From NCBI RefSeq assembly GCF_016889805.1, contig NZ_CP069535.1, positions 930,001 to 994,000 of the forward strand: a stretch of DNA of 64,000 bases, given 5' to 3'. The notes beneath the pieces were generated by a model, which had not been told where the DNA came from, did no database searches, and was given only the letters and a program-made list of their open reading frames with translations. Each line of letters opens with the position of its first letter. Position 1 is the stretch's first letter. A program made the position numbers and the translations under genes. Source of the DNA: Rhodanobacter sp. FDAARGOS 1247 (GTDB taxonomy: Bacteria; Pseudomonadota; Gammaproteobacteria; Xanthomonadales; Rhodanobacteraceae). This document shows, piece by piece, positions 25,940 to 37,459 of this stretch.

Positions 25940-27219
25940 GCGCGGGCGACGTCATCAGCCAGCAGCAGTTCGCCACCACGGCCATCACCACGCGCATTGC
26001 GTTCGCGCTGGAACTGGCGCGGCGGCTGCACCAGTACGGCACCACCGCGCCGCGGCTGGAAATGGCCGTGGCCGGGGTGGCGCAGCGCCTTGGGCTGTCC
26101 GCCGACGTGTGGTCCAGTCCCACCGCCATCATCATTTCCTTCTCCGACCTGGCCCAGGGTGGCGAGGAAGGCGTGGCGCAGACCACCCAGGTGATGCGGC
26201 TGGCGCCGGGCGAGGTGAACCTGGAGCGGCTGTGCCGGGCCGACGACATCGCCGATCGGGCGATCGCCGGCGAGCTGGACCTGCGCGAGGGCTTTCGCCT
26301 GATGCGCGAGCTGGGGCGGCCGGACACGCGGCGCGAGAAGATCGGCTCGATCGTCAGTTACGGCCTGTCGGCGGCCAGCATCGCGGCGCTGTTCCTGCAC
26401 AGTTCCTGGGTCGACCTGGTGGTGGCGGCGGTGATCGGCGTGATCATCGGCTGCATCACCTTGCTGGCCGGCAGCCGGCCGCAACTGGCGGTGGCCAGCG
26501 ACGCCATCTGCGCCCTGGTGGCGACCACGGTGGCGATCGTGGTGAGCGCCTTCGTGGTGCCGCTGGCGATCAAATCGGTGGTGCTGGCCAGCCTGATCAT
26601 CCTGGTGCCGGGCATGTCGCTGACCACCGCGGTGCGCGAGATCTCCAGCCAGCACCTGGTCTCCGGCATGGCGCGCATGGGCGGCGCGATGTCGACCCTG
26701 CTCAAGCTCACCTTCGGCACCATCGCGGCGACCCAGTTGTGCGCCGCGTTCGGCATCAAGGCGCGCGACTTCGCCTTGCCGGCGCTGCCGACGTGGACCG
26801 ATTACCCGGCCCTGCTGGTGGCGGCGATCGCCTTCGCGATCCTGTTCCGGGCGGCCAAACGCGACTGGCCGGTGGTGATCGTGGCGGTGGTGGTCGGCTA
26901 CCTGGCCACGCGCTGGGGCGGCCAGATCTCCAGCTCGCTGTCCGGCGCGCCGGTGGGCGTATTCCTGGGTGGCCTGCTGCTGGGCGCGATGGCGAACGTC
27001 TACGCCCGTTACGCGCAGCGGCCAGGCGCGGTCATCCGCGAGCCCGGCATCCTGTTGCTGGTACCCGGCAGCGTGGGCTTCCGCAGCGTGTCGTTCCTGA
27101 TGGAGCGCGATACCACGCTGAGCCTCGACACCGGCCTGCTGCTGATCACCCTGCTGGTATCGCTGGTGGCGGGACTGATGTTCGGCGACCTCCTGATCTC
27201 GCCAAGACGCTCCCTGTAA
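25936..27219 (+). CDS. ThrE-like threonine/serine exporter family protein
   Basis: A 427-residue protein of the ThrE family. The N-terminal cytoplasmic part (about 1-135; ALELARRLHQYGTTAPRLE) matches the DUF1212 half. It is followed by about nine to ten predicted helices, including ILVPGMSLTTAVREISSQHLVSGMAR and the second-half motif LLLVPGSVGFRSVSFL. Characterised members export threonine or serine; the actual substrate here is not visible. Its ATG overlaps the NfeD stop, so the three genes from 24532 form one transcript. Confidence 0.85.
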   Translation: MSAGDVISQQQFATTAITTRIAFALELARRLHQYGTTAPRLEMAVAGVAQRLGLSADVWSSPTAIIISFSDLAQGGEEGVAQTTQVMRLAPGEVNLERLCRADDIADRAIAGELDLREGFRLMRELGRPDTRREKIGSIVSYGLSAASIAALFLHSSWVDLVVAAVIGVIIGCITLLAGSRPQLAVASDAICALVATTVAIVVSAFVVPLAIKSVVLASLIILVPGMSLTTAVREISSQHLVSGMARMGGAMSTLLKLTFGTIAATQLCAAFGIKARDFALPALPTWTDYPALLVAAIAFAILFRAAKRDWPVVIVAVVVGYLATRWGGQISSSLSGAPVGVFLGGLLLGAMANVYARYAQRPGAVIREPGILLLVPGSVGFRSVSFLMERDTTLSLDTGLLLITLLVSLVAGLMFGDLLISPRRSL

Positions 27220-27298
27220 ATCAAAAGGTGATCGAAGTCGCAAACATCGAAATGCCTGCGACCATCCCCGAAGACAAACCCGCACGGCACCTTTGCCT

Positions 27299-27398
27299 CC
27301 TCCCCTGCTAGCAGGGGAGGATTGAGGTGGGGTAGCTCTTGATCTGACCCGCCAAGATCAAGAGCCCCCCTGACTTCCCCCTGCGTTGCAGGGAGGGA
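27299..27398. repeat. composite REP element: two palindromes flanking a long hairpin
   Basis: This 100-base block holds a perfect palindrome (27299-27320, CCTCCCCTGC-TA-GCAGGGGAGG), an 11-bp stem hairpin (27335-27345 with 27355-27365; arms GCTCTTGATCT and AGATCAAGAGC), and a second C-rich/G-rich palindrome (27375-27398). The outer parts match the palindromes in the permease array, giving a BIME-like arrangement. It lies between two convergent genes. Confidence 0.75.
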
Positions 27399-27444
27399 CC
27401 GCGGATATGCCTCGCGTGGTGAATCGACACCGCATTGTTCAGCA

Positions 27445-27477
27445 CAAAAAAACGCCGACCCAAGGCCGGCGTTTTTC
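27445..27477 (-). terminator. Rho-independent terminator of the H-NS-like gene
   Basis: Downstream of the minus-strand H-NS-like gene, a GC-rich stem (GCCGGCC with GTCGGC) is followed on the minus strand by a run of seven T. The plus-strand side also ends in GTTTTTC, so it could serve both directions. Confidence 0.8.
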
Positions 27478-27498
27478 ATTACCCGATGAAACCGGCGA

Positions 27499-27822
27499 TC
27501 AGATCGCCAGATCCTTTTCCTTCTTGCCGGCCTTCAGCGCGTCGTTGAACCAGTGCGGACGCTTGCCACGGCCGGACCAGGTCTGCGCCGGATTGGCCGG
27601 GTTGCGATACTTCGGGGCCACCGTGCCGGTGCTGCGCTTGGCCTTGCCGCGGGTGCTGCCGAAAATGTCCTCGAAGGCATAACCCTCGGCCTTGATCAGC
27701 GCGTGCACTTTCTCGCGCAGCTTGACCACCTTTTCCTTGCGCAGCTCGTTCTGGCGGACCTGCGCCTTGGAGATGAGGTCATTCAGCTGGTTGTGATTGA
27801 GGTTCTTGATATCGACGGCCAT
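27499..27822 (-). CDS. H-NS-family DNA-binding protein
   Basis: A 107-residue nucleoid-type regulator. The N-terminal half (about 1-50) is a charged coiled coil for oligomerisation (LNDLISKAQVRQNELRKEKVVKLREKV). The C-terminal DNA-binding region contains PKYRNPANPAQTWSGRGKRPHWF, the H-NS consensus (aromatic-x-W-x-GRG-x-R-P-x-W). Xanthomonas has related small H-NS proteins such as XrvA. The ATG at 27822 has GGGAG six bases upstream; an upstream ATG at 27876 would add an unconserved tail. The upstream 140 bases are markedly AT-rich for this genome, typical of H-NS autoregulation, which is inference. Confidence 0.9.
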   Translation of the reverse strand: MAVDIKNLNHNQLNDLISKAQVRQNELRKEKVVKLREKVHALIKAEGYAFEDIFGSTRGKAKRSTGTVAPKYRNPANPAQTWSGRGKRPHWFNDALKAGKKEKDLAI

Positions 27823-28043
27823 GAGTGACTCCCGGTTGAGCTTGTGAATAATGATCTGGTTATGTGCCGAAGGCATTATGGGGAATGCATCGGCGTGACT
27901 TGAAATTGTTGCAATTCTTATTCTCGCTTATTCGCCGAATCCTTGTAAAGCGCGCGGGTTTGTGAAACGTTCTTCACATTAACCGGTTAATCGCGCCGCA
28001 CTCCAATAAGCGATTTGCGACCCGTTTCACCGTTGCGCACAAG

Positions 28044-28070
28044 GAAACGGCCGCACAAGGCGGCCGTTCC
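28044..28070 (-). terminator. likely terminator of proS
   Basis: AACGGCCGC and GCGGCCGTT form a perfect 9-bp stem around ACAAG, about 25 bases past the proS stop. The following minus-strand bases (TCCTTG) are only weakly T-rich. Confidence 0.55.
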
Positions 28071-28092
28071 GGTCGGTACACCAGTGCCGTGG

Positions 28093-29790
28093 TCAGGCGA
28101 GCAGGGCAAACAGTTCGTCTTCGCTCAGCGAACGGCTTTCGCTGTCCTCGCGGCCGCGATATTCCAGCGTGCCGGCTGCCAGCCCGCGCTCGCTGACGAC
28201 CACCCGATGCGGAATGCCGATCAGCTCCATGTCGGCAAACATGCTGCCGGCGCGCACGCCACGATCGTCGAGCACGGCCTCGATGCCGCGTTCGCCCAGC
28301 GCCTGGTACAGCGCTTCGGCGGCCGCGCTGACGGCGGGCGAATGCTTCGGGTTGATCACGCAGACGGCGACGCGCCACGGCGCCATCGCCTCGGGCCAGA
28401 CGATGCCGGCGTCGTCATGACGCTGCTCGATCGCCGCGGCGACGATGCGGCTGACGCCGATGCCGTAGCAGCCCATGGTCATCACCTGCAGCTTGCCGGT
28501 TTCATCGACCACGCTGGCGTCCAGCGCCTCGGCGTATTTCGTGCCCAGCTGGAACACGTGGCCGACCTCGATGCCGCGGGCGATGTGCAGCACGCCATGA
28601 CCGTCGGGCGACAGGTCGCCCTCGACCACGTTGCGCAGGTCGGCGATGCGGGTGATGCGGGCATCGCGTTCCCAGTTGGCGCCGCTGTAATGCGTGCGAT
28701 CGGCATTGCCGCCGCAGACGAAGTCGGCGAGCACGGCGGCGTCGCGATCGACGATGACGGGGATGGATTCGGGCAGGCCGACCGGGCCGATGAAGCCGGG
28801 GCGCGTACCGGTGGCGGCGAGGATTTCCTCCTCGCTGGCCAGCACGGACTCATCGGGCAGCTCGGCCAGCTTGCCGGCCTTGACCTCGTTGATCTCGTGA
28901 TCGCCGCGCAGGCACAGCGCGACCAGCCCGTCGCGACCGCGCACCAGCAAGGTCTTCACGCATTGCCGCGGGCTGACCTTGAGGAAGGCGGAGACGTCGT
29001 CGATGGTCTTCTGGGTGGGCGTGTCCACGCGCTGCAGCGTGGCCGCGGCAGCAGGGCGCGCGGCGGCGGGCGCCAGCGCCTCGGCCTTCTCCAGGTTGGC
29101 CGCGTAATCGGAGCCGTCGGAAAACGCGATGGCATCCTCGCCCGAATCGGCCAGCACCTGGAATTCATGGCTGGCGTTGCCGCCGATCGCGCCGGTATCG
29201 GCCTGCACCGCGCGGAAGGTCAGGCCGAGGCGAGTGAACACGCGCGAATACGCCTGGTACATCGCCGCGTAGGTTTCGGCCAGCGACTCCTGGGTAAGGT
29301 GGAAGGAGTAGGCGTCCTTCATCAGGAATTCGCGGGCGCGCATCACGCCGAAACGGGGGCGGATCTCGTCGCGGAACTTGGTCTGGATCTGGTAGAAGTT
29401 CACCGGCAGCTGCTTGTAGCTTTTCAGCTCGTTGCGGGCGTAATCGGTGATCACTTCCTCGGCGGTGGGCGCGTAGCAGAATTCCTGCTCCTTGCGATCC
29501 CGGATCTTCAGCAACTGCGGACCGAACTTCGCCCAGCGGCCGGTTTCTTCCCACAGCTCGCGGGGCTGGATGGTCGGCATCAGCAATTCCAGCGCCCCGG
29601 CGCGATCCATTTCCTCGCGCACGATGCGCTCGACCTTGCGCAGTATGCGCAGACCCAGCGGGCTCCAGGTGTACAGGCCGGAGGCGAGCTTGCGGATCAT
29701 GCCGGCGCGCAGCATCAGCTGGTGGCTGGCGATTTCGGCGTCGGCAGGGACTTCCTTGACGGTGGCCAGATGGAATTGGCTGAGGCGCAT
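28093..29790 (-). CDS. proS: prolyl-tRNA synthetase (bacterial type)
   Basis: A 565-residue class II synthetase that charges tRNA-Pro. The N-terminal catalytic core begins [30 protein letters not shown] and contains motif 2 ([27 protein letters not shown]). The middle (about 230-390) is the YbaK-like editing insertion ([26 protein letters not shown]) that removes Ala-tRNA-Pro. Motif 3 ([16 protein letters not shown]) and the anticodon-binding domain finish the protein. Length is normal for the bacterial form. It is a single-gene unit with its own hairpin downstream. Confidence 0.97.
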   Translation of the reverse strand: MRLSQFHLATVKEVPADAEIASHQLMLRAGMIRKLASGLYTWSPLGLRILRKVERIVREEMDRAGALELLMPTIQPRELWEETGRWAKFGPQLLKIRDRKEQEFCYAPTAEEVITDYARNELKSYKQLPVNFYQIQTKFRDEIRPRFGVMRAREFLMKDAYSFHLTQESLAETYAAMYQAYSRVFTRLGLTFRAVQADTGAIGGNASHEFQVLADSGEDAIAFSDGSDYAANLEKAEALAPAAARPAAAATLQRVDTPTQKTIDDVSAFLKVSPRQCVKTLLVRGRDGLVALCLRGDHEINEVKAGKLAELPDESVLASEEEILAATGTRPGFIGPVGLPESIPVIVDRDAAVLADFVCGGNADRTHYSGANWERDARITRIADLRNVVEGDLSPDGHGVLHIARGIEVGHVFQLGTKYAEALDASVVDETGKLQVMTMGCYGIGVSRIVAAAIEQRHDDAGIVWPEAMAPWRVAVCVINPKHSPAVSAAAEALYQALGERGIEAVLDDRGVRAGSMFADMELIGIPHRVVVSERGLAAGTLEYRGREDSESRSLSEDELFALLA

Positions 29791-29902
29791 GACGGGTGGT
29801 TCCGGCGTGGTGGAAACGCCTAGTGTAGCGGCCGGCCGCCAGTCACGCCCGAGGCGTCATGCCGGCCCGGCCGCCGATTCGCGGCGCCGGGCCGACCACG
29901 GC

Positions 29903-30325
29903 TCAGCGGGCCTGCTGGCAGAACTGGTCGTACTGCGCCTGGGCCGAGGCGACCTGCTGCTTGCGCTGGGCATCGTCCAGCGCCACCGACTTGCCGTTCT
30001 GCTGCATCACCACCGGGCCGCCGCCCTGCAGTGCGCCGATGTTGGATTTCAGCGTGGCGCACAGGTTGGCCCGGTTTTCCGGGGTATCCGCCACCGGCTG
30101 GGCGGGCTGCGCCGGGGCTTCGCGCGCACCGGCCGTTTCGCTGGTCGGTGGCGGAGCCAGCGGCTGCGCGGTGCCGGTGGTGGTCACCCTTTCGAATTTG
30201 GTGCCCTGCGCCGGTGGCGCTTCGGAGTAATGCACGGTGCCGCTGGCATCGGTCCATTTGTAGACCTGAGCGGTGGCCAGTGGTGCCAGCAGCAACAGCG
30301 CCACGGCAATCAGCGAACGACGCAT
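29903..30325 (-). CDS. secreted DUF4124-domain protein
   Basis: A 140-residue exported protein. The signal peptide MRRSLIAVALLLLAPLATAQ is followed by the DUF4124 motif VYKWTDASGTVHYSEAPP, a Pro/Ala-rich linker, and a helical tail with two cysteines (NLCATL and QFCQQAR). The family is common in proteobacterial periplasms; function unknown. The ATG at 30325 is preferred because GGAGAA lies six bases upstream; an in-frame ATG at 30337 would place MENT in front of the signal peptide. It is divergent from pssA. Confidence 0.85.
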   Translation of the reverse strand: MRRSLIAVALLLLAPLATAQVYKWTDASGTVHYSEAPPAQGTKFERVTTTGTAQPLAPPPTSETAGAREAPAQPAQPVADTPENRANLCATLKSNIGALQGGGPVVMQQNGKSVALDDAQRKQQVASAQAQYDQFCQQAR

Positions 30326-30436
30326 GGTGTTCTCCATTTCCAGGGAATAATCAGGTTTACCTTGTTAACACTCCACCGGTCCGGACTCAAGCACCCGATG
30401 GTTTACACTGCGCGCATCCTGTCACGGTCCTGATTC

Positions 30437-31219
30437 ATGAGCGAGCTTTCGCCCGTCCGGCCACCCCGCCACCGGGGTATTTACCTGCTGCCGAACCTGT
30501 TCACCACCGGGGCGATGTTCGCGGGTTTCTACGCGATCATCGCCAGCATCGGCGGTCGTTACACCGAGGCCGCCGTCGCCGTGTTCGTCGCCGCGCTGCT
30601 GGACGGCCTGGACGGCCGCGTCGCGCGGATGACCGGCACCCAGACCGAGTTTGGCGTGCAGTACGACTCGCTGTCCGACCTGGTCAGCTTCGGATTGGCG
30701 CCTTCGCTGGTGATGTATACGTGGTCGCTGTCGGCGCTGCGCGAGTTTGGCCCGCTGTGGGGCAAGCTGGGCTGGGCCGCGGCGTTCGTGTACGCCGCCT
30801 GCGCCGCGCTGCGGCTGGCCCGTTTCAATACCCAGGTGGGCGTGGCCGACAAGCGCTATTTCCAGGGCCTGGCCAGCCCGGCGGCGGCAGCGGTGTGCAT
30901 GTCCTTCGTGTGGAGCGTGGACAAGTTCGGCCTGGCCGGCAGCGATTTCTGTTTTGTCACGCCGGTGATCGCGATCGTGGTCGGCCTGCTGATGGTCAGC
31001 CGGTTCCGCTATTTCAGCTTCAAGTCGCTGCCGATGGGCAAGCACCAGCTGGTGCCGTTCGCCTGGATGGTGGCTGCCGTGCTGCTGATTGCCCTGCTGA
31101 TCCTGGACACGGCGCGCGTGCTGTTTGCCGGCTTCACGATCTACTTGCTGTCGGGCCCGGTGTGGACGATCTGGGGGTTGGCCACGCATCGCCGACGCGC
31201 AAGGCGCAACGCGGCATGA
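30437..31219 (+). CDS. pssA: CDP-diacylglycerol-serine O-phosphatidyltransferase
   Basis: A 260-residue integral membrane enzyme that makes phosphatidylserine from CDP-diacylglycerol and serine. The CDP-alcohol phosphatidyltransferase signature is complete: DGLDGRVAR, eight residues, then GVQYDSLSD, giving the metal-binding aspartates. Seven to eight predicted helices span the rest. The start MSELSPVRPPRHRGIYLLPN fits the type II (Bacillus-like) PssA family. The next gene overlaps its stop by four bases. Confidence 0.9.
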   Translation: MSELSPVRPPRHRGIYLLPNLFTTGAMFAGFYAIIASIGGRYTEAAVAVFVAALLDGLDGRVARMTGTQTEFGVQYDSLSDLVSFGLAPSLVMYTWSLSALREFGPLWGKLGWAAAFVYAACAALRLARFNTQVGVADKRYFQGLASPAAAAVCMSFVWSVDKFGLAGSDFCFVTPVIAIVVGLLMVSRFRYFSFKSLPMGKHQLVPFAWMVAAVLLIALLILDTARVLFAGFTIYLLSGPVWTIWGLATHRRRARRNAA

Positions 31220-31707
31220 GTACCGCGGCGCAAATGCCGGTCGACGCCGGTCACCGCGACCGCGTGCTGCGGGCGCTGGGCGTGACACCCTGGGTGCGCA
31301 AGGCGATGCCTGCGGCAGCCGTGCCGATGTCCGAAGCGGCGCAGGCGGTTTCCCCGGCCGGTCCGGTGGCGTGCGTGGTGATCCTGCCCCAGGGCTGCGA
31401 CACGCGCGAGCTGGACCTGATCGGGCGCGCGCTGAATACCTGCGGCGCCATATTGGGTCGCGCCGCGCGCCTGGTCGTCAGCGACGGGCAACTCGCTGCC
31501 GACGTACCCGAGGCGCAGGCCTATCTGGTATTCGGCGAGGCGCAGGCGCATGCGCTGGGACGGGCGCTGCCCGCCGCGGTGATGAATCGCGCGCAGATCG
31601 TGCTGGCGGACGAACCAGCCCTGGTGCTGGCTCGTGCCGACGCGAAGCGCCGGCTGTGGAATGCGCTGCGCAGCGTGCGCCGCGCGCTGGCCATGGCGGA
31701 GCACTGA
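31216..31707 (+). CDS. holD: putative DNA polymerase III psi subunit (divergent HolD)
   Basis: A 163-residue protein with no strong family signal, identified mainly by context and short similarity. Its N-terminus (residues about 14-30, RDRVLRALGVTPWVRK) resembles the start of E. coli HolD (RDWQLQQLGITQWSLR), the segment by which psi binds chi. The C-terminus (AKRRLWNALRSVRRAL) resembles the final HolD helix (ARAALWQQI). It lies directly upstream of rimI, as holD does in E. coli and the cryptic psi gene does in pseudomonads. If correct, it joins chi to the clamp loader. The ATG overlaps the pssA stop (ATGA). Confidence 0.65.
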   Translation: MSTAAQMPVDAGHRDRVLRALGVTPWVRKAMPAAAVPMSEAAQAVSPAGPVACVVILPQGCDTRELDLIGRALNTCGAILGRAARLVVSDGQLAADVPEAQAYLVFGEAQAHALGRALPAAVMNRAQIVLADEPALVLARADAKRRLWNALRSVRRALAMAEH

Positions 31708-31709
31708 TC

Positions 31710-32192
31710 GTGGTGGCGGTGATCAAGCCGGCGATCCAGGTGCGCGGCATGCGCCTGGACGACCTGGACACGGTCAGTGCGCTGGAACAGGCCTCCTACG
31801 AATTCCCCTGGTCGCCGGGCATCTTCGGCGACTGCGTCAAGGCCGGTCACCCATGCTGGGTGCTGTGCGTGGACGGGGTGATTGCCGGCTACGGCATCCT
31901 GTCGATGGGCGCCGGCGAGGCGCACGTGCTGAACCTCTGCATCGGCCCGGACTGGCGCGGCCGCGGACTGGGTCGGCACCTGCTGGGTCGGCTGCTGGAC
32001 ATCGCCCGCTGGAACGGTGCCGAGCGGGTCTTCCTGGAAGTGCGGCCGTCCAATCCGCTGGCGAAGGCGCTGTACGAGTCGGTGGGCTTCAGCGAGATCG
32101 GCCGGCGCCCGCGCTATTACCCGGCCCGCGACGGGCGCGAGGACGCGATCGTGATGGCGCTCAATATCGTCAAGGACGATATTGAGAAATAG
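31710..32192 (+). CDS. rimI: ribosomal-protein-alanine N-acetyltransferase RimI
   Basis: A 160-residue GNAT acetyltransferase, expected to acetylate the N-terminal alanine of ribosomal protein S18. The family marks are EFPWSPGIF (E. coli HAFPW), the acetyl-CoA loop RGRGLGRHL, LEVRPSNPLAKALYESVGF and YYPARDGREDAIVMAL, close to the RimI C-terminus. The start is a GTG at 31710 with GGAG eight bases upstream; two more in-frame GTGs (31713, 31719) and an ATG at 31749 are alternatives, but the last would remove conserved residues. It lies two bases after the HolD candidate. Confidence 0.93.
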   Translation: MVAVIKPAIQVRGMRLDDLDTVSALEQASYEFPWSPGIFGDCVKAGHPCWVLCVDGVIAGYGILSMGAGEAHVLNLCIGPDWRGRGLGRHLLGRLLDIARWNGAERVFLEVRPSNPLAKALYESVGFSEIGRRPRYYPARDGREDAIVMALNIVKDDIEK

Positions 32193-32288
32193 ACGAGGGC
32201 ACGTCCGCCAGATGCGTGAAGTCGCGTAGGGCGGGCACCAAGCCTGCTTCTCCGATCCGTCAGCGCCGCCGCCGCTCTCCCTGGCGAC

Positions 32289-35141
<2,853 letters not shown>

Positions 35142-35285
35142 GGGATGGGCTCGGTGGCGCGTGCAGGGCACACGCTTTGTCTTGGGGAAAGCGGTGATTG
35201 TACGGGGCGGGAGCTGGGCTGCCAAAAGCAGGCACGAGCAAGCCGGCTTCTCCGTTTGCACGGTGCCTGCTCCATCGAGTCAGGC

Positions 35286-35999
35286 TTACTTTGCGGCGAC
35301 CTGGTGTTTTCGCTCCACCAGAAAGAATCCGCGGGTGTTGGCGTCGCCATGAACGCCGCATGTGCTGACTTCGGCCACCAGCCGCACCCCTGAGTAGCGT
35401 GCTGGCGCGGAAAGCTCGATGGCACATTCGGAATATCGGGCGCGCTCCACGTCGAGGACGCGGTCGTAATCGCCCAGGGTGCCGTAGCGGGTTTCGATAT
35501 CGCGGTTGAGCATGGCGGCGAGTGCTTGTATCGACGCAACGGACATGCCGGGCCTGACCTTCTCGTAGAGTGTGCGAACGGCCCGATCCTCGCGCGCATG
35601 CACGACCTTCATCAGCGCGGCGGTCTCGACCCGGCAGATCACCCCCAGCGCAATCACGGCGCCATACCAGGCGATGACGCGCAACCGCGTTGCCGTGCCA
35701 ATCCACAGCGTCAACCGTGGCCATATCAACCCGCCGAACAGACCGGACACGCCGAGGATGAGAACTCCTCCGGATAGTCTGGCGCCCATGATGGCTGCCG
35801 CATGCGCCTTGAACTTGTAGAACGAACCGTCTGCCCATGTGTATCCGCCTGCCAGCATTGCCAACACCGGCAGCGCCAGGGTCAGAACGACCAGGACCGA
35901 GATGATGCCGATCAATACGCTGGGCGGGAATGCACCGCCGTGAAGCGACGTGCTGGCTTCTATCGGCGTGCCGACGCCATCTTCGCCTTCGCCGATCAC
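35286..35999 (-). CDS. hypothetical membrane protein downstream of hemE
   Basis: A protein of about 237 residues with three predicted helices (LIGIISVLVVLTLALPVLAML, LSGGVLILGVSGLFGGLIW, LRVIAWYGAVIALGVICRV) followed by a soluble domain of about 110 residues (YEKVRPGMSVASIQALAAML...). No family recognised. No ATG sits near the conserved part; GTG at 35999 is chosen because it lies one base after the hemE stop (TGAAGTG), mirroring the TGAAATG junction between the two genes upstream. An ATG at 36050 within hemE is an alternative. Probably translated by coupling with hemE. Confidence 0.65.
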   Translation of the reverse strand: MIGEGEDGVGTPIEASTSLHGGAFPPSVLIGIISVLVVLTLALPVLAMLAGGYTWADGSFYKFKAHAAAIMGARLSGGVLILGVSGLFGGLIWPRLTLWIGTATRLRVIAWYGAVIALGVICRVETAALMKVVHAREDRAVRTLYEKVRPGMSVASIQALAAMLNRDIETRYGTLGDYDRVLDVERARYSECAIELSAPARYSGVRLVAEVSTCGVHGDANTRGFFLVERKHQVAAK

Positions 36000-36000
36000 T

Positions 36001-37077
36001 TCAATCCAACGCGTGGGAGCGCAGCGTGCGCCCGTACGCGTGCACCTCATCGACCAGCACCTTCACGTGCTCCGGATTCACCTCCGGCGTGATGCCGTGG
36101 CCGAGGTTGAACACGTGGCCGGGGTGGTTGCCGTAGCTGTCCAGCACGGCGCGGGCCTCGCGGCGGATCACCTCGGGGCTGGCGCGCAGGATCGCGGGAT
36201 CGAGATTGCCCTGCAGGGCGACCTTGCCGGCGACGGCGCGGCGGGCGTCGGCCAGATCCATCGTCCAGTCGACGCCGAGCGCGGCGCAGCCGCTGTCGGC
36301 CATCTCGGCCAGATGCATGCCGGCGCCCTTGGAGAACAGGATCACCGGCAGCTCGCGCGCGGCCGGGTCGGCTTTCAGCGCAGTCACGATGCGCGTCATG
36401 TAGCGCAGCGAGAATTCGCGGAACGGCGCGGGGCCGAGCAGGCCGCCCCAGGTGTCGAAGATCATCAGCGCCTGGGCGCCGGCCTCGGCCTGGGCGATCA
36501 GGTAGGCGGCGACGGAGCGGGCCAGTGTGTCGAGCAGCTGGTGCGCGAGCTGCGGTTCGTTCCAGCACATCGCCTTCAGCGTGGCGAAATCGCGCGAGCC
36601 GTGGCCTTCGACCATGTAGCAGGCCAGCGTCCACGGACTGCCGGAGAAGCCGATCAGCGGCACGCGGCCGTGCAGCTCCCGGCGGATCAGCCGCAGCGCA
36701 TCCATCACGTAGCGCAGTTCGCCGTCCATGTCGGGCACGGCGAGCTTGGCGATGTCGGCTGCCGTGCGCAGCGGCCGCGCGAACTGCGGGCCTTCGCCCT
36801 GGGCGAACGACAGGCCCAGGCCCATCGCATCGGGAATGGTGAGGATGTCGGAGAACAGGATCGCCGCGTCGAGCTCGAAGCGTTCCAGCGGCTGCATGGT
36901 GACTTCGCAGGCGTATTCGGGGTTCTGCGCCAGGCCCATGAAGCTGCCGGCGCGCTCGCGGGTGGCGCGGTATTCGGGCAGGTAGCGACCCGCCTGGCGC
37001 ATGACCCAGATCGGCGTGGTGTCGGTGGCTTCCCGGCGCAGTGCGCGCAGGAAACGGTCGTTCTTCAACTCGGTCAT
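36001..37077 (-). CDS. hemE: uroporphyrinogen decarboxylase
   Basis: A 358-residue cytoplasmic haem-pathway enzyme converting uroporphyrinogen III to coproporphyrinogen III. The N-terminal signature is [16 protein letters not shown], followed by the active-site ILFSDIL stretch, the second signature [16 protein letters not shown], and [15 protein letters not shown] near the end. Length is normal. The ATG at 37077 starts one base after the WGR gene's stop. Confidence 0.97.
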   Translation of the reverse strand: MTELKNDRFLRALRREATDTTPIWVMRQAGRYLPEYRATRERAGSFMGLAQNPEYACEVTMQPLERFELDAAILFSDILTIPDAMGLGLSFAQGEGPQFARPLRTAADIAKLAVPDMDGELRYVMDALRLIRRELHGRVPLIGFSGSPWTLACYMVEGHGSRDFATLKAMCWNEPQLAHQLLDTLARSVAAYLIAQAEAGAQALMIFDTWGGLLGPAPFREFSLRYMTRIVTALKADPAARELPVILFSKGAGMHLAEMADSGCAALGVDWTMDLADARRAVAGKVALQGNLDPAILRASPEVIRREARAVLDSYGNHPGHVFNLGHGITPEVNPEHVKVLVDEVHAYGRTLRSHALD

Positions 37078-37078
37078 T

Positions 37079-37339
37079 TCAACGTCCGTAAGGGCCTTCG
37101 AGGCCTTGGGCAAACATCAGGCGGAAACCGCGCTTGAGCTGGGCGTCGCGCGCTTTCTCGAAGGCGCTCACTGCCTCGTCGCGCTCCAGGAACTGCTCGC
37201 GTTTCATGGTCGCGCGGCCGCCCTGGGTGCCGGACTCGCGATACAGCGTCCAGCCGCCGAGCAGGTCCTGCTCCAGCGTGATCTGGACGTAGCGGGGTGC
37301 TTCGGCAGCGCCGGGCACGGTTTGCAGGTAGAGGCGCAT
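37079..37339 (-). CDS. WGR-domain protein
   Basis: An 86-residue protein that is essentially one WGR domain: [46 protein letters not shown], where [10 protein letters not shown] and GGR correspond to the W...GR core. WGR domains are linked to DNA- or nucleic-acid-related proteins (for example PARPs), but stand-alone bacterial versions are uncharacterised. The ATG at 37339 gives a compact domain. It is translationally coupled to hemE. Confidence 0.8.
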   Translation of the reverse strand: MRLYLQTVPGAAEAPRYVQITLEQDLLGGWTLYRESGTQGGRATMKREQFLERDEAVSAFEKARDAQLKRGFRLMFAQGLEGPYGR

Positions 37340-37459
37340 GGGTTCCAGGGTGCAACACGAACGGGCGTAGCCGGACGGCACAGTTTATAGGATTTGCGCC
37401 CGGGGACCCGCCGGATGGCCGGGGCATGTCGTCACACGCGGCGGCGGACGGCGTCTGCC

